64,000 nucleotides of DNA from an uncultured Alphaproteobacteria bacterium. Lineage in GTDB: Bacteria; Pseudomonadota; Alphaproteobacteria; Rhodobacterales; Rhodobacteraceae. Position numbers and translations under genes: made by a program. The stretch is taken from contig CACGWW010000007.1 of assembly GCA_902576905.1 (NCBI GenBank), positions 1 to 64,000 on the forward strand, read 5' to 3'. This document shows, piece after piece, positions 28,133-36,934 of this stretch (positions are counted from its first letter, which is position 1; each line of letters starts with the position of its first letter). The notes beneath the pieces are model-generated. The model made no database searches and was not told the DNA's origin. It was given only the letters and a program-made list of their open reading frames with translations.

Positions 28133-30148
28133 CGCTGCCTTCGCAGCCTTTTTTGATTAAAGTTCACGTTCGGTAGTTCTTTAATCTTAAAAAGCTCTGG
28201 ATGGGAAGAGCTGTTGTCAGGAAAGGCAGAGCCTTCCACAAAGTGTTTTTGAAAATTGGGCTCAACAGCAGTTTCAATTTTATGGACTTTTCTTACGACC
28301 GAAGAGATTTCTCTCCTCGAGCTTACGTCTAAAAGAGCGATGATCGCTCCTGCACCTGCCGAGTTTCCACTCGCCACAATTTGGCTGACTTGCGCATCAG
28401 GTACTAGACCAATAATTAAAGCATGTTCGGGAGATATCTGTGAGCCAAAAGCGCCTGCCAGTAAAATACTATCTATTCTGTTCACTCTGCTTTTTTCCAA
28501 TAAAATTTTGAAGCTTGCATGTAGGGCTGCTTTAGCTAGTTGAATTGCTCTGATATCCATGTTGGTTATAGATAATGAAACTTTGTTATCACTATATAAG
28601 AGATAGGAATTTGTTCTTTCAGAACTAGTACACCTATTTGAACCAGTTTGTGCTGCTGAACCAATTAGTCCATTAGCATCTAGTAGCCCAGCTAAACGCA
28701 TTTCTGCGACTGCTTCTATAATTCCAGATCCACAAATACCCGTTACTCCAACCTCAGATACGTTTTCTGAAAATCCTTCTTCATTAGACCATTGCTCACA
28801 ACCTATAACTTTAAAACGTGGTTCTTTGGTAATTGGATCTATGCGAACTCGTTCAATAGCGCCAGGTGCTGCTCTTTGACCTGCTGAAATTTGTGCCCCC
28901 TTCAAGTGCTGGACCAGTTGGGCAAGAACAAGCAAAAATTTCCTCGCCTCTGGCTAGAAGTATTTCGGCGTTAGTTCCGATGTCAATTAAAAGAGTAGTG
29001 GTATCTTTTAACTTTTGTGGCTGTTCTGCTATCAAAACAGATGCAGCGTCAGCACCAACGTGTCCTCCAATGCATGGCACTGTATAAACATAGCTTTCTG
29101 GATTTAGAATTATACCTATATCTTTTGATTTGATAGTGAGGCTGTCTGAAAGCGCCAGAGGGAATGGGGCTTGACCCAGTTCCTTAGGATCAATCCCAAG
29201 AAGAAGATGATGCATAATGGGATTAGCAACAAAAACAATTTCAAAAACGCTATCTAGTTTGATCTCATGTTTTTCTGCAATTTTTCTTGTAAGCTCATTT
29301 ATACCCTGTATGATGGAATTATTTAACGTTGCTAAACCTTTTTCCTCCATCATGCAATATGAAACTCTACTCATGACGTCTTCACCATACCTTATCTGTG
29401 GATTCATTATACCCATGCTGCCAACAATCTTCCCTGAGTTTAAATCACAAAGTGTAGCTGCAATTGAGGTTGAACCTAAATCAATTGCTACCCCAAATGC
29501 TGGTATCTCGGAATATCCAGAGTGAATGTCTACAATTTCTGGAACGGTGTTTTCTTTATAATATAGTAAAACCGTAATTCCCCAATTACCTCTTCTCAAT
29601 TTCTCCTGTAAATCTTTGAGAATACGAACACTACATGTAACCCCTTGAATATTCCAATCATCCTTCAAACTAATTTTTAGGCGTTCAAAGTCGCTCTCAA
29701 GAGAGTCAAGTTGTGGCTCAGAAACCTGAACATAAAAGGCTTTAACGGATGTATTAAGAGAGAAATCGCGCAAATTGGTTTCTTTTTTTATAATTTGTTT
29801 ATGAATTTGACTATCCTCAGGAACATCTACCACTAAATCACCAAGAATTTTTGTTTGGCATCCAAGCCTTCTCTCCTCAGATAAATGAAATTTAGTTCTA
29901 TAGATAAGCTCAGTTTCATTTCTTTCTGACACGCTTGTTTCTTTGGAACGAATATTTAATTTGTTAAATTCTCCAAAAGTCAGCTCTACCTGACATTTTG
30001 AGCACCTGCCCCGCGCACCACAAATGCTATTTAAGTCTACAGAGAATTTTTGGGCAGCCTCAAGTATAGTCGTTCCTTTTTTTTTACGCGCCCCCCTTAT
30101 TCCTGAGGGTGTAAATACAATGGTCGCTGAAGAATTTCTGTTTTCCAT
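28129..30148 (-). pseudogene. Ferredoxin-ASKHA corrinoid reactivase (RamA/RACo-like), frameshifted
   Basis: About 672 residues when repaired. The N-terminal 2Fe-2S ferredoxin domain has Cys ligands in C-G-A-R-G-R-C-S-K-C near residues 43-52 and a later L-G-C. It is followed by a linker and a DUF4445 ASKHA ATPase domain (AIDLGSTSIAATL, LLIDIGTNAE, TGPALEGAQIS, GAFGSQISPEHA). The frame breaks at a run of five C on the plus strand (28896-28900): with four, the protein reads PALEGAQISAGQRAAPG as expected. Such proteins reduce inactive cob(II)alamin. It ends the one-carbon operon, so it probably reactivates the corrinoid of a split methionine synthase. One-base error or real lesion cannot be told apart here. 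Confidence 0.85.
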
Positions 30149-30157
30149 TTAATAATC

Positions 30158-31072
30158 TTATAATCTTTGTCGACGTCTTCTTGTAGTTCTCGAGCTAACG
30201 CCCCCTTCTTCTACAACTCTATTAGATCTGATCCAGTTTGCCCCATTAGGATCATGGTTCATTAAAAAGTCTGCTGACCTTATAGCGTTAATTTCACTCT
30301 CATTAGTGGGATTCATTATTGCACTTGTCAGGCCAGAGCAAATGGCCATCGAAAGATATGAAGCATTAATTCCATGTCTATTAGGTAGTCCAAATGAAAT
30401 ATTAGATGCCCCACAAGTTGAATTAACACCAATTTCACGAAGTTTCTTAACTAAGTCAAAAACTTGTAAACCAGCAGTTGCCATAGCACCAATGGGCATA
30501 ACTAAAGGATCTACAATAATATCATTCTTAGGTATTCCGTAATCAGCAGCTCTATTAATTATTTTTTTTGCTACTTGAAAACGTACTTCTGGATTTTCAG
30601 ATATTCCTGTATCATCGTTGGATATCGCAACAACGGGTACATTATACTTTTTGACTAGTGGAAGAATTGTTTCCAGTCTCTCTTCTTCGCCTGTAACGGA
30701 ATTAAGAAGAGGACGTCCCTTTGCTGTCTCGAGGCCTGCTTCTAAGGCAGCAGGTACAGAGCTATCTATACAAATTGGAACGTCAGTCAAGCTTTGAACT
30801 AAGTTAATTAATTTTTTGATTAACGGTGGTTCTGTGATATTAGGATCAGGGTTATCATTATAAACAACACCAGCATTTACATCGAGGATGTGAGCCCCAC
30901 ACTTAACCTGATCGAGTGCATCCTTTTCTACAGTTGAAAAATCCTCGCTTTGCAACTCCAGTGAAAGCTTTTTTCTTCCCGTAGGGTTTATTCTTTCTCC
31001 GATGATACAAAAAGGTTCATCAAAGCCAATTTTTACTGTTTTAGATAATGACTCTATTATTGTAACGCTCAT
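30158..31072 (-). CDS. MetH-type pterin-binding methyltransferase
   Basis: A 304-residue dihydropteroate-synthase-like TIM barrel matching the methyltetrahydrofolate-binding module of MetH as a free-standing protein. Signatures: IGERINPTGRKK (residues 24-35), ILDVNAG near 61, ICIDSS near 99 and NSVTGEEERLE near 124. It should pass the methyl group of 5-methyl-THF to a separate corrinoid protein. An SD site GGAGGG lies just upstream, 8 nt after metF. The basic RTTRRRRQR tail is unusual. No B12-binding or homocysteine-binding module is encoded here. Confidence 0.87.
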   Translation of the reverse strand: MSVTIIESLSKTVKIGFDEPFCIIGERINPTGRKKLSLELQSEDFSTVEKDALDQVKCGAHILDVNAGVVYNDNPDPNITEPPLIKKLINLVQSLTDVPICIDSSVPAALEAGLETAKGRPLLNSVTGEEERLETILPLVKKYNVPVVAISNDDTGISENPEVRFQVAKKIINRAADYGIPKNDIIVDPLVMPIGAMATAGLQVFDLVKKLREIGVNSTCGASNISFGLPNRHGINASYLSMAICSGLTSAIMNPTNESEINAIRSADFLMNHDPNGANWIRSNRVVEEGGVSSRTTRRRRQRL

Positions 31073-31080
31073 TTTCCCTC

Positions 31081-31941
31081 CTATGCTGGTGTGTCGATAT
31101 TTCTTGCAAAAGCTGCGCTAGCTTCTATTCCTCCTAAAGGGAAAAAATGAAGAGAGTGTACGTTTTTAAAAAGCTTGTTTTTTTTATTTGAATTTAAATC
31201 GTCAATCATCTCTGTTGGTTCAAAAGGTAATAGTAGTTTGGTTAAATCCTTAGCTCTCTTTTTTAAGACTGATATAGAGGGTCCAACTCCACACATAATA
31301 GCGTACTTTATCAAAGCTTGTAGTTTTGTTGGCCCTACCAAGCCTAAGCTTATTGGTAAATTAATTTGTTCGCTTTCCAATACTTCTAACCATTCCATTA
31401 CAGGTCGAAGATCGAAACAAAACTGTGTAGTAATTCCAATTTGCAATTTTGTTTTTTTTGCTAACTTTTGTTTTATCTTGAGAGCATTTATAGTCCTTTC
31501 TAGAGACCCATCTTTATCAATGTCTTTATTCCCCTCTGGATGGCCTGCGATTTGAATTTTTTTAAATGCATGTTTTTCAAAGATCCCAGTTTCTAACATT
31601 TGAATGGAATTAAATAACTCTCCTTTTGGGTTTTTCCCATTTCCTGCGAGCAATAAACTTTGATTTACGCCTAAAGACGAATACTCTTTAACCCAATCTT
31701 CAAGTTCACCTGTGTCACGGATAATTCTTGCTGGGATATGAGGCATTGGGGCCATTCCCTCAGATATTAATCTTTTACAGGTAAAAAACATTTCTTCAAC
31801 CGGTGTGTCTTCTAAATGCGCGACATAAACTGTTGTTTTCTTTGGCAGTATTCTTTGGAAGTCATCAACTTTCTTTGCTGTTCTAGGCATAACCTCTATT
31901 GAAAAAGTCGTGGGGTCATTTGTTAAAGTTTTTGTGTCCAC
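31081..31941 (-). CDS. metF: Methylenetetrahydrofolate reductase family protein
   Basis: A 286-residue FAD-dependent TIM barrel that reduces 5,10-methylene-THF to 5-methyl-THF. Visible are the FSIEVMPR start in place of the usual FEFFPP segment, PHIPAR near residue 79, the LLAGN segment near 114, AGHPEG near 143 and QFCFD near 185. It starts with GTG and overlaps the preceding stop by one base (TAGTG). It feeds methyl-THF to the pterin methyltransferase encoded next. The divergent N-terminal motif marks the branch that accompanies corrinoid operons. Confidence 0.82.
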   Translation of the reverse strand: MDTKTLTNDPTTFSIEVMPRTAKKVDDFQRILPKKTTVYVAHLEDTPVEEMFFTCKRLISEGMAPMPHIPARIIRDTGELEDWVKEYSSLGVNQSLLLAGNGKNPKGELFNSIQMLETGIFEKHAFKKIQIAGHPEGNKDIDKDGSLERTINALKIKQKLAKKTKLQIGITTQFCFDLRPVMEWLEVLESEQINLPISLGLVGPTKLQALIKYAIMCGVGPSISVLKKRAKDLTKLLLPFEPTEMIDDLNSNKKNKLFKNVHSLHFFPLGGIEASAAFARNIDTPA

Positions 31942-32243
31942 TAAGATAATCCCCCATTTTCAATAAGATCATTTAATTTCTTATTATTATAGTCAACTTC
32001 AAATCTTTTATTCTCTTTGCTAATTATATCTTCCAAAGATCCTTCACATAAAATGGGAGTCGTTTTTCTCCATTCCTTTAAGTAAGAATCTGTATCAGTA
32101 AAATTTAGTTTCATAGCGCATTTATCGATGGCTTTTTCGAAGCGATCGGGCAGTTTTACTTTTTTTGCTTTACGCCCTTTGCCTACAATAAATTGAGCAG
32201 GAATATCTCTCCAAAAAATATAAACAACTTGCTGAGAAGGCAT
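31941..32243 (-). CDS. Virulence-factor family protein (PF13769-like)
   Basis: A 100-residue small basic protein beginning with a conserved YIFWRDIPAQ segment, then GRKAKKVKLPDRFEKAID, the hallmark of the small family labelled virulence factor in databases. The name is historical; members recur next to metF and the methyl-transfer genes in alphaproteobacteria, so a role in the one-carbon operon is more likely. It is the first gene of the minus-strand operon. Confidence 0.7.
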   Translation of the reverse strand: MPSQQVVYIFWRDIPAQFIVGKGRKAKKVKLPDRFEKAIDKCAMKLNFTDTDSYLKEWRKTTPILCEGSLEDIISKENKRFEVDYNNKKLNDLIENGGLS

Positions 32244-32353
32244 CTATTTTTATTCCTGTAAAAAGTTTTTATTGAGTTATAAGTTGCCTAATCATATAAG
32301 CAATTACATGTTGCTATAAAAGTTTATTTTTTTCCACTTGTTTTTAAAAAAAT

Positions 32354-33010
32354 ATGAGAAATTTGAAGGTAAAAGTAAAGTCTGCTAAAGGAAGATCCAT
32401 TTCCTCTACAAGGTGGCTTCAGAGACAACTTAACGATCCTTTTGTAAAAGAGGCAAAACTTCAAGGATTTAGGTCTCGTTCAGCCTTTAAATTAATAGAA
32501 ATTAATAATAAATTTAATTTGCTTAAAAAAGGATATAATGTTTTAGATTTGGGGTGCGCTCCGGGTGGGTGGTGTCAATTTGCTGCTCAAAAGGTAGGAG
32601 TGAAACCCTCTGAAGAGCTGGTTGTTGGACTGGACCTAAAGTCATGTGAGCCAATCATGGGGGTTAAATTTGTTGAAATAGATTTTTTGGATGAAACGCA
32701 ATTTTTGGAGTTTGAAAATTCCTTAGATACAAAATTTAATGTTATCCTCTCTGATATGGCTCCAAATTCTACAGGTCATAAAAAAACCGACAACCTTCAG
32801 ATTATGGCACTTGTTGAGGCGGCGTCAGACTTTGCTATAAAATATTTGAAACAAGATGGGTGTTTTGTAGCGAAGGTATTAGATGCTGGTCCAGGCCCAG
32901 AGATTCAAAGACTGGTTAACAAAAAATTTGAAAAAGTAATTAATTTTAAGCCCAAAGCCAGTAGATCTGACTCATCAGAAAGATACTTAGTCGCTACTGG
33001 ATATAAATAA
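32354..33010 (+). CDS. rlmE: 23S rRNA (uridine-2'-O)-methyltransferase RlmE
   Basis: A 218-residue FtsJ/RrmJ-type SAM methyltransferase that modifies U2552 of 23S rRNA. It shows the FRSRSAFKLIEI segment with the first catalytic Lys, motif I VLDLGCAPGGWCQ near residue 64, the catalytic Asp in LSDMAPN near 132, and a KVL segment with Lys near 174. It is divergent from the one-carbon operon, with guaB 14 nt downstream. Confidence 0.93.
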   Translation: MRNLKVKVKSAKGRSISSTRWLQRQLNDPFVKEAKLQGFRSRSAFKLIEINNKFNLLKKGYNVLDLGCAPGGWCQFAAQKVGVKPSEELVVGLDLKSCEPIMGVKFVEIDFLDETQFLEFENSLDTKFNVILSDMAPNSTGHKKTDNLQIMALVEAASDFAIKYLKQDGCFVAKVLDAGPGPEIQRLVNKKFEKVINFKPKASRSDSSERYLVATGYK

Positions 33011-33024
33011 TAAGGATAAATGAA

Positions 33025-34479
33025 ATGCAAATAAAGGAGGCTTTGACGTTCGATGACATATTGTTAGTACCTAATAAGTCAAATATTCTGCCAAATGAGA
33101 CAGATACTCAGACCCTAATAACAAGTAGCATCTCTCTTAATAGCCCAATTATGTCATCAGCTATGGATACTGTAACTGAATCAAGAATGGCAATCGCTAT
33201 GGCTCAATATGGAGGAATAGGAGTTATTCATAGGAATTTAAAGATAAAAGAACAGGTTGCTTGCGTTAATGACGTTAAGAGATTTGAAAGTGCTATTGTC
33301 TATAACCCCATAACGTTAAGAGAAAATCAGAAGTTAAGTGATGCTAAGGAGCTACAAAAAAAATTGAACATTACTGGTTTTCCGGTAGTGAATGAAAAGA
33401 ACATCTTAAAAGGTATTCTAACGAATAGGGATATGAGGTTTGTGGAAAATTTAGAAACCCCAGTAAGTGAAATGATGACTGACACTAATTTGGCAATCGT
33501 CAATGAGCCTGTGAGTAATGAAAAAGCACGATCAATTTTGTCTGAACGGAGAATAGAAAAACTTTTAATCATAAATAAAAATAATGAATTGGTTGGCTTG
33601 ATGACTGTTAAAGATCTTGAGAATTCTGTCTTAAATCCTCTTGCAACAAAGGACTCACTAGGTAGGCTAAGGGTTGGAGCGGCTTCCACAGTTGGTCAGA
33701 AGGGACTTCAGCGGTCAATAGCTTTAGTTGAGGCTGGGGCAGACTTGATTGTAATTGATACTGCTCATGGACATTCTTCTCATGTACTGAAATCAGTAGA
33801 GGAGCTTAAAAACAGATTTCCAGATATTGATATTGTTGCAGGAAATGTTGCAACTAAGGAAGCAACAAGAGCACTTATTAAAGCAGGGGCTAACGCAGTA
33901 AAGGTTGGCATTGGTCCTGGTTCAATCTGTACAACTAGAATAGTAGCGGGTGTAGGAGTTCCCCAATTTACTGCTCTCTTAGAGTGTGCCGAAGAAGCTG
34001 AGAAGCATGGCAAGGTTATAATAGCTGATGGTGGAATTAAGTATTCAGGTGATTTTGCTAAGGCTATAGCTGCGGGTGCTTCATGTGTAATGGTGGGGTC
34101 ACTATTAGCTGGAACTGATGAAGCACCTGGAGAAGTATTATACTACCAAGGAAGAAGCGTTAAAAACTATCGTGGCATGGGTTCCGTCGGAGCTATGGCA
34201 AGAGGATCAGCCGATCGATACTTTCAAAAGGAGGTTGAAGCCGACAAACTCATTCCGGAAGGAATAGAGGGTCATGTCCCTTATAAGGGGCCAGTGGGAA
34301 AGGTTCTACATCAGCTTCTTGGAGGTCTTAAAGCTGCAATGGGTTATACTGGAAATCACACAGTCGACTCTATGAGAAAAAATTGTTCATTTGTTAAGAT
34401 AACAAATGCTGGGCTTCGAGAAAGTCATGTTCATGACGTGAGCATAACGAGACAAGCCCCAAACTACTTTTCAAGCTGA
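33025..34479 (+). CDS. guaB: IMP dehydrogenase
   Basis: A 484-residue enzyme oxidising IMP to XMP with NAD+, the committing step of GMP synthesis. It has a TIM barrel with an inserted Bateman pair of CBS domains (about residues 92-200), the active-site loop [18 protein letters not shown] with the catalytic Cys, and the flap RGMGSVGAM region. Full length and intact. The rRNA methyltransferase-like gene starts 1 nt after its stop. Confidence 0.96.
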   Translation: MQIKEALTFDDILLVPNKSNILPNETDTQTLITSSISLNSPIMSSAMDTVTESRMAIAMAQYGGIGVIHRNLKIKEQVACVNDVKRFESAIVYNPITLRENQKLSDAKELQKKLNITGFPVVNEKNILKGILTNRDMRFVENLETPVSEMMTDTNLAIVNEPVSNEKARSILSERRIEKLLIINKNNELVGLMTVKDLENSVLNPLATKDSLGRLRVGAASTVGQKGLQRSIALVEAGADLIVIDTAHGHSSHVLKSVEELKNRFPDIDIVAGNVATKEATRALIKAGANAVKVGIGPGSICTTRIVAGVGVPQFTALLECAEEAEKHGKVIIADGGIKYSGDFAKAIAAGASCVMVGSLLAGTDEAPGEVLYYQGRSVKNYRGMGSVGAMARGSADRYFQKEVEADKLIPEGIEGHVPYKGPVGKVLHQLLGGLKAAMGYTGNHTVDSMRKNCSFVKITNAGLRESHVHDVSITRQAPNYFSS

Positions 34480-34480
34480 A

Positions 34481-35686
34481 ATGAGAAAGGATTCTCAAGC
34501 TAATGCTGCTATTTCTATCTTAGATGACTTTTTAGATGGTAAAAATCTAAACTCAATCCTCTTTAACTGGACAAAAAATAATCGATATGCAGGATCTAGT
34601 GATCGAGAGTCTATACGAAATATAGTTTTTGATATTTTGAGGGTGAAAAAAACATTTACATCTGTTTTAGAAAAAGAAAAGCAACCGATAAATGGTAGAG
34701 CTCTTGTTTTTCTTCATTCAGTTTTCTATGCGTTAAATTTAAATGATATCTTTACTGGGCAAAAATATGGTCCTGAGAAACTCTCTATTTTTGAAAAAGA
34801 GTTTTCAAAAATATCAAAAGAAAATATTAACGAATGTTTTGGGGTTGTTGATAATATTCCTGATTTTTTGATAGCTGAATTTAAGAGGTCTCTTGGACGA
34901 AAGTTTAAAACTGCTATGCGATTATTGGAAAAGCGAGCTCCAATTTCGATACGTGTTAATCCTCTTAAGTCAGACATTTTGTCAATTTTAGAGTGTCTAT
35001 CCTTGGAAGGGATAGAAGGAAAAAAGTCTAAAATAGTAAGATATGGAATAGATATTATTGGCAATCCTCGTCGTCTTACGCAAATACAAGCTTTTAAAGA
35101 TGGATGTTTTGAGGTGCAAGACCTTCACTCGCAGAAAATAATCGAAGATTTACCATTGGATGAGCATACAAAGGTTTTAGATTATTGTGCAGGCGCGGGT
35201 GGGAAAATACTAAGCATTGCATGCTCGTTAAAAGGTAATGGAAAGTTTTATATCCATGATATAGATGAAAAAAAGTTAAAAGAGGCTGATATAAGGGCTG
35301 AGAGAGCAGGGGTAAAATTTGAAAGGCTTGAAGTCGAAAAGTTACAAAATTACCGCTGTAGCTTTGATTACATCGTAGCTGACGTGCCCTGCAGTGGCTC
35401 TGGGGCGTGGAGAAGAAATCCTCAGCAAAAATGGAGAATTACCCCCGAGTCTTTGAATGAAATTTTAACTAGGCAAACCGTAATTTTAGATGAGATTAAA
35501 GATCTCTTAAAAAAAAATGGCTATATCTTTTATATAACTTGTTCTCTTTTAAAAATTGAAAATGAGGAACTTATAGAAAATTTTCTAATGGATAATAAAA
35601 ACTATAGGCTTTTAAACAAACAAAACATTACAATTGATGACAGTGGAGATGGTTTTTTTTGTGCTGTATTGCAAAAGAAAAATTAA
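34481..35686 (+). CDS. RsmB/NOP-type RNA cytosine-C5 methyltransferase
   Basis: A 401-residue SAM-dependent RNA m5C methyltransferase. The N-terminal NusB-like helical part is followed by a Rossmann domain with motif I VLDYCAGAGGK near residue 232. The two family cysteines are present: one in D-V-P-C-S-G-S-G (nucleophile region) and one in Y-I-T-C-S-L (motif VI region). Exact target, 16S C967 or another base, is uncertain. It follows guaB without a gap. Confidence 0.85.
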   Translation: MRKDSQANAAISILDDFLDGKNLNSILFNWTKNNRYAGSSDRESIRNIVFDILRVKKTFTSVLEKEKQPINGRALVFLHSVFYALNLNDIFTGQKYGPEKLSIFEKEFSKISKENINECFGVVDNIPDFLIAEFKRSLGRKFKTAMRLLEKRAPISIRVNPLKSDILSILECLSLEGIEGKKSKIVRYGIDIIGNPRRLTQIQAFKDGCFEVQDLHSQKIIEDLPLDEHTKVLDYCAGAGGKILSIACSLKGNGKFYIHDIDEKKLKEADIRAERAGVKFERLEVEKLQNYRCSFDYIVADVPCSGSGAWRRNPQQKWRITPESLNEILTRQTVILDEIKDLLKKNGYIFYITCSLLKIENEELIENFLMDNKNYRLLNKQNITIDDSGDGFFCAVLQKKN

Positions 35687-35721
35687 AGTTGATATTAAAT
35701 TTGTTTATGATACCTTATTGA

Positions 35722-35736
35722 GAACAAAATGGGAAC
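35722..35736 (+). promoter_or_regulatory. LexA (SOS) box of recA
   Basis: GAAC (35722-35725), seven bases, GAAC (35733-35736): exactly the direct-repeat GAAC-N7-GAAC box bound by alphaproteobacterial LexA. It ends 60 nt before the preferred recA start and just before a TTGACA -35 hexamer (35740-35745), ideal for repression. Confidence 0.8.
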
Positions 35737-35739
35737 ACT

Positions 35740-35772
35740 TTGACAAATAAAGTAGCTGTTCCAGACTATATA
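35740..35772 (+). promoter_or_regulatory. recA promoter
   Basis: TTGACA at 35740-35745, with an AT-rich -10 candidate in the ACTATATATG stretch (35765-35774) at 18-21 nt spacing. Because the -10 overlaps an in-frame ATG at 35772, that ATG cannot be the main translation start of a transcript made here. Confidence 0.55.
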
Positions 35773-35795
35773 TGATAAAACAAGGGATTCTGTAC

Positions 35796-36857
35796 ATGGA
35801 AAATTTAATAAATATCTCAGAAAGAAAAAATATGGATAAAGATAAAGCCTTGGACACCGCATTAGCTCAAATTGAAAGAAGTTTCGGCAAGGGATCAATC
35901 ATGAAACTTGGGCAAGACAATCCAGTTATGGATATAGAGGCGGTATCTACTGGCTCTATCGGGTTAGACGTAGCTTTAGGCATTGGCGGACTTCCTAAAG
36001 GAAGAATTATTGAGGTTTATGGGCCAGAAAGTTCAGGAAAGACAACCTTAGCTCTCCATGTGATCGCTCAGGAACAAAAAAATGGTGGTATTTGTGCATT
36101 TGTAGATGCAGAGCACGCTCTTGATCCAAGTTACGCTAAAAAACTCGGTGTTAATTTAGATGACTTGCTTATCTCTCAGCCCGATGCAGGTGAACAAGCT
36201 TTAGAAATAACTGAGACACTTGTTAGATCTGGTGCAGTGTCTGTTGTTGTAGTCGATAGTGTTGCGGCATTGACGCCCAGATCGGAACTGGAAGGGGATA
36301 TGGGGGATGCCCAAGTGGGTGCTCAAGCTAGATTGATGAGCCAGGCAATGCGTAAGCTTACTGGATCAATTAGTAGATCTAACTGCATGGTAATTTTTAT
36401 AAACCAGATCAGAATGAAAATAGGGGTAATGTTTGGGAGCCCAGAAACAACAACAGGTGGAAATGCACTAAAATTCTATTCCTCAGTAAGGTTGGATATT
36501 CGTAGAATTGGTGCATTAAAAGATAGAGATGAAATCGTAGGAAATTCTACAAGAGTAAAGGTTGTTAAAAATAAAGTTGCACCACCTTTTAAACAAGTTG
36601 AATTTGATATTATGTATGGAGAAGGCATTTCAAAGACAGGCGAAATTATAGATCTTGGCGTAAAAGAGGGAATAATTGAAAAATCGGGCGCTTGGTTTTC
36701 TTACGGAGATGAACGTATAGGACAAGGTCGAGAAAATGCGAAAATGTATCTGAAGGAAAACGAAAATATCTGTAATGAAATAGAAGAAAAGATAAGAAGA
36801 TCTTACAGTATTAATGATGACGAAATAGTAGACGAGGCACAAGATCAAGCCGAGTAA
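35796..36857 (+). CDS. recA: Recombinase RecA
   Basis: A 353-residue DNA strand-exchange ATPase and LexA co-protease. It has Walker [10 protein letters not shown] near residue 64, Walker [11 protein letters not shown], loop L2 region [27 protein letters not shown], and an acidic C-terminus. The frame opens at 35772, but the ATG at 35796 has an AAGGG site 9 nt upstream and lies clear of the promoter; 35832 is a third option. Regulation by LexA is indicated by the upstream GAAC-N7-GAAC box. Confidence 0.95.
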   Translation: MENLINISERKNMDKDKALDTALAQIERSFGKGSIMKLGQDNPVMDIEAVSTGSIGLDVALGIGGLPKGRIIEVYGPESSGKTTLALHVIAQEQKNGGICAFVDAEHALDPSYAKKLGVNLDDLLISQPDAGEQALEITETLVRSGAVSVVVVDSVAALTPRSELEGDMGDAQVGAQARLMSQAMRKLTGSISRSNCMVIFINQIRMKIGVMFGSPETTTGGNALKFYSSVRLDIRRIGALKDRDEIVGNSTRVKVVKNKVAPPFKQVEFDIMYGEGISKTGEIIDLGVKEGIIEKSGAWFSYGDERIGQGRENAKMYLKENENICNEIEEKIRRSYSINDDEIVDEAQDQAE

Positions 36858-36934
36858 ATTTTGTTATTATAGAGTTTAAAAAGTTTTAAAAAGCTGTATG
36901 TTAGGATCAGTAAAAAAACTACTTTGGATTACTG

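Noticed and set aside
32244-32353. SAM or cobalamin riboswitch ahead of the metF operon
   Set aside because: The 110-nt AT-rich gap shows no conserved riboswitch core that I can recognise; it is also too short for a cobalamin riboswitch.
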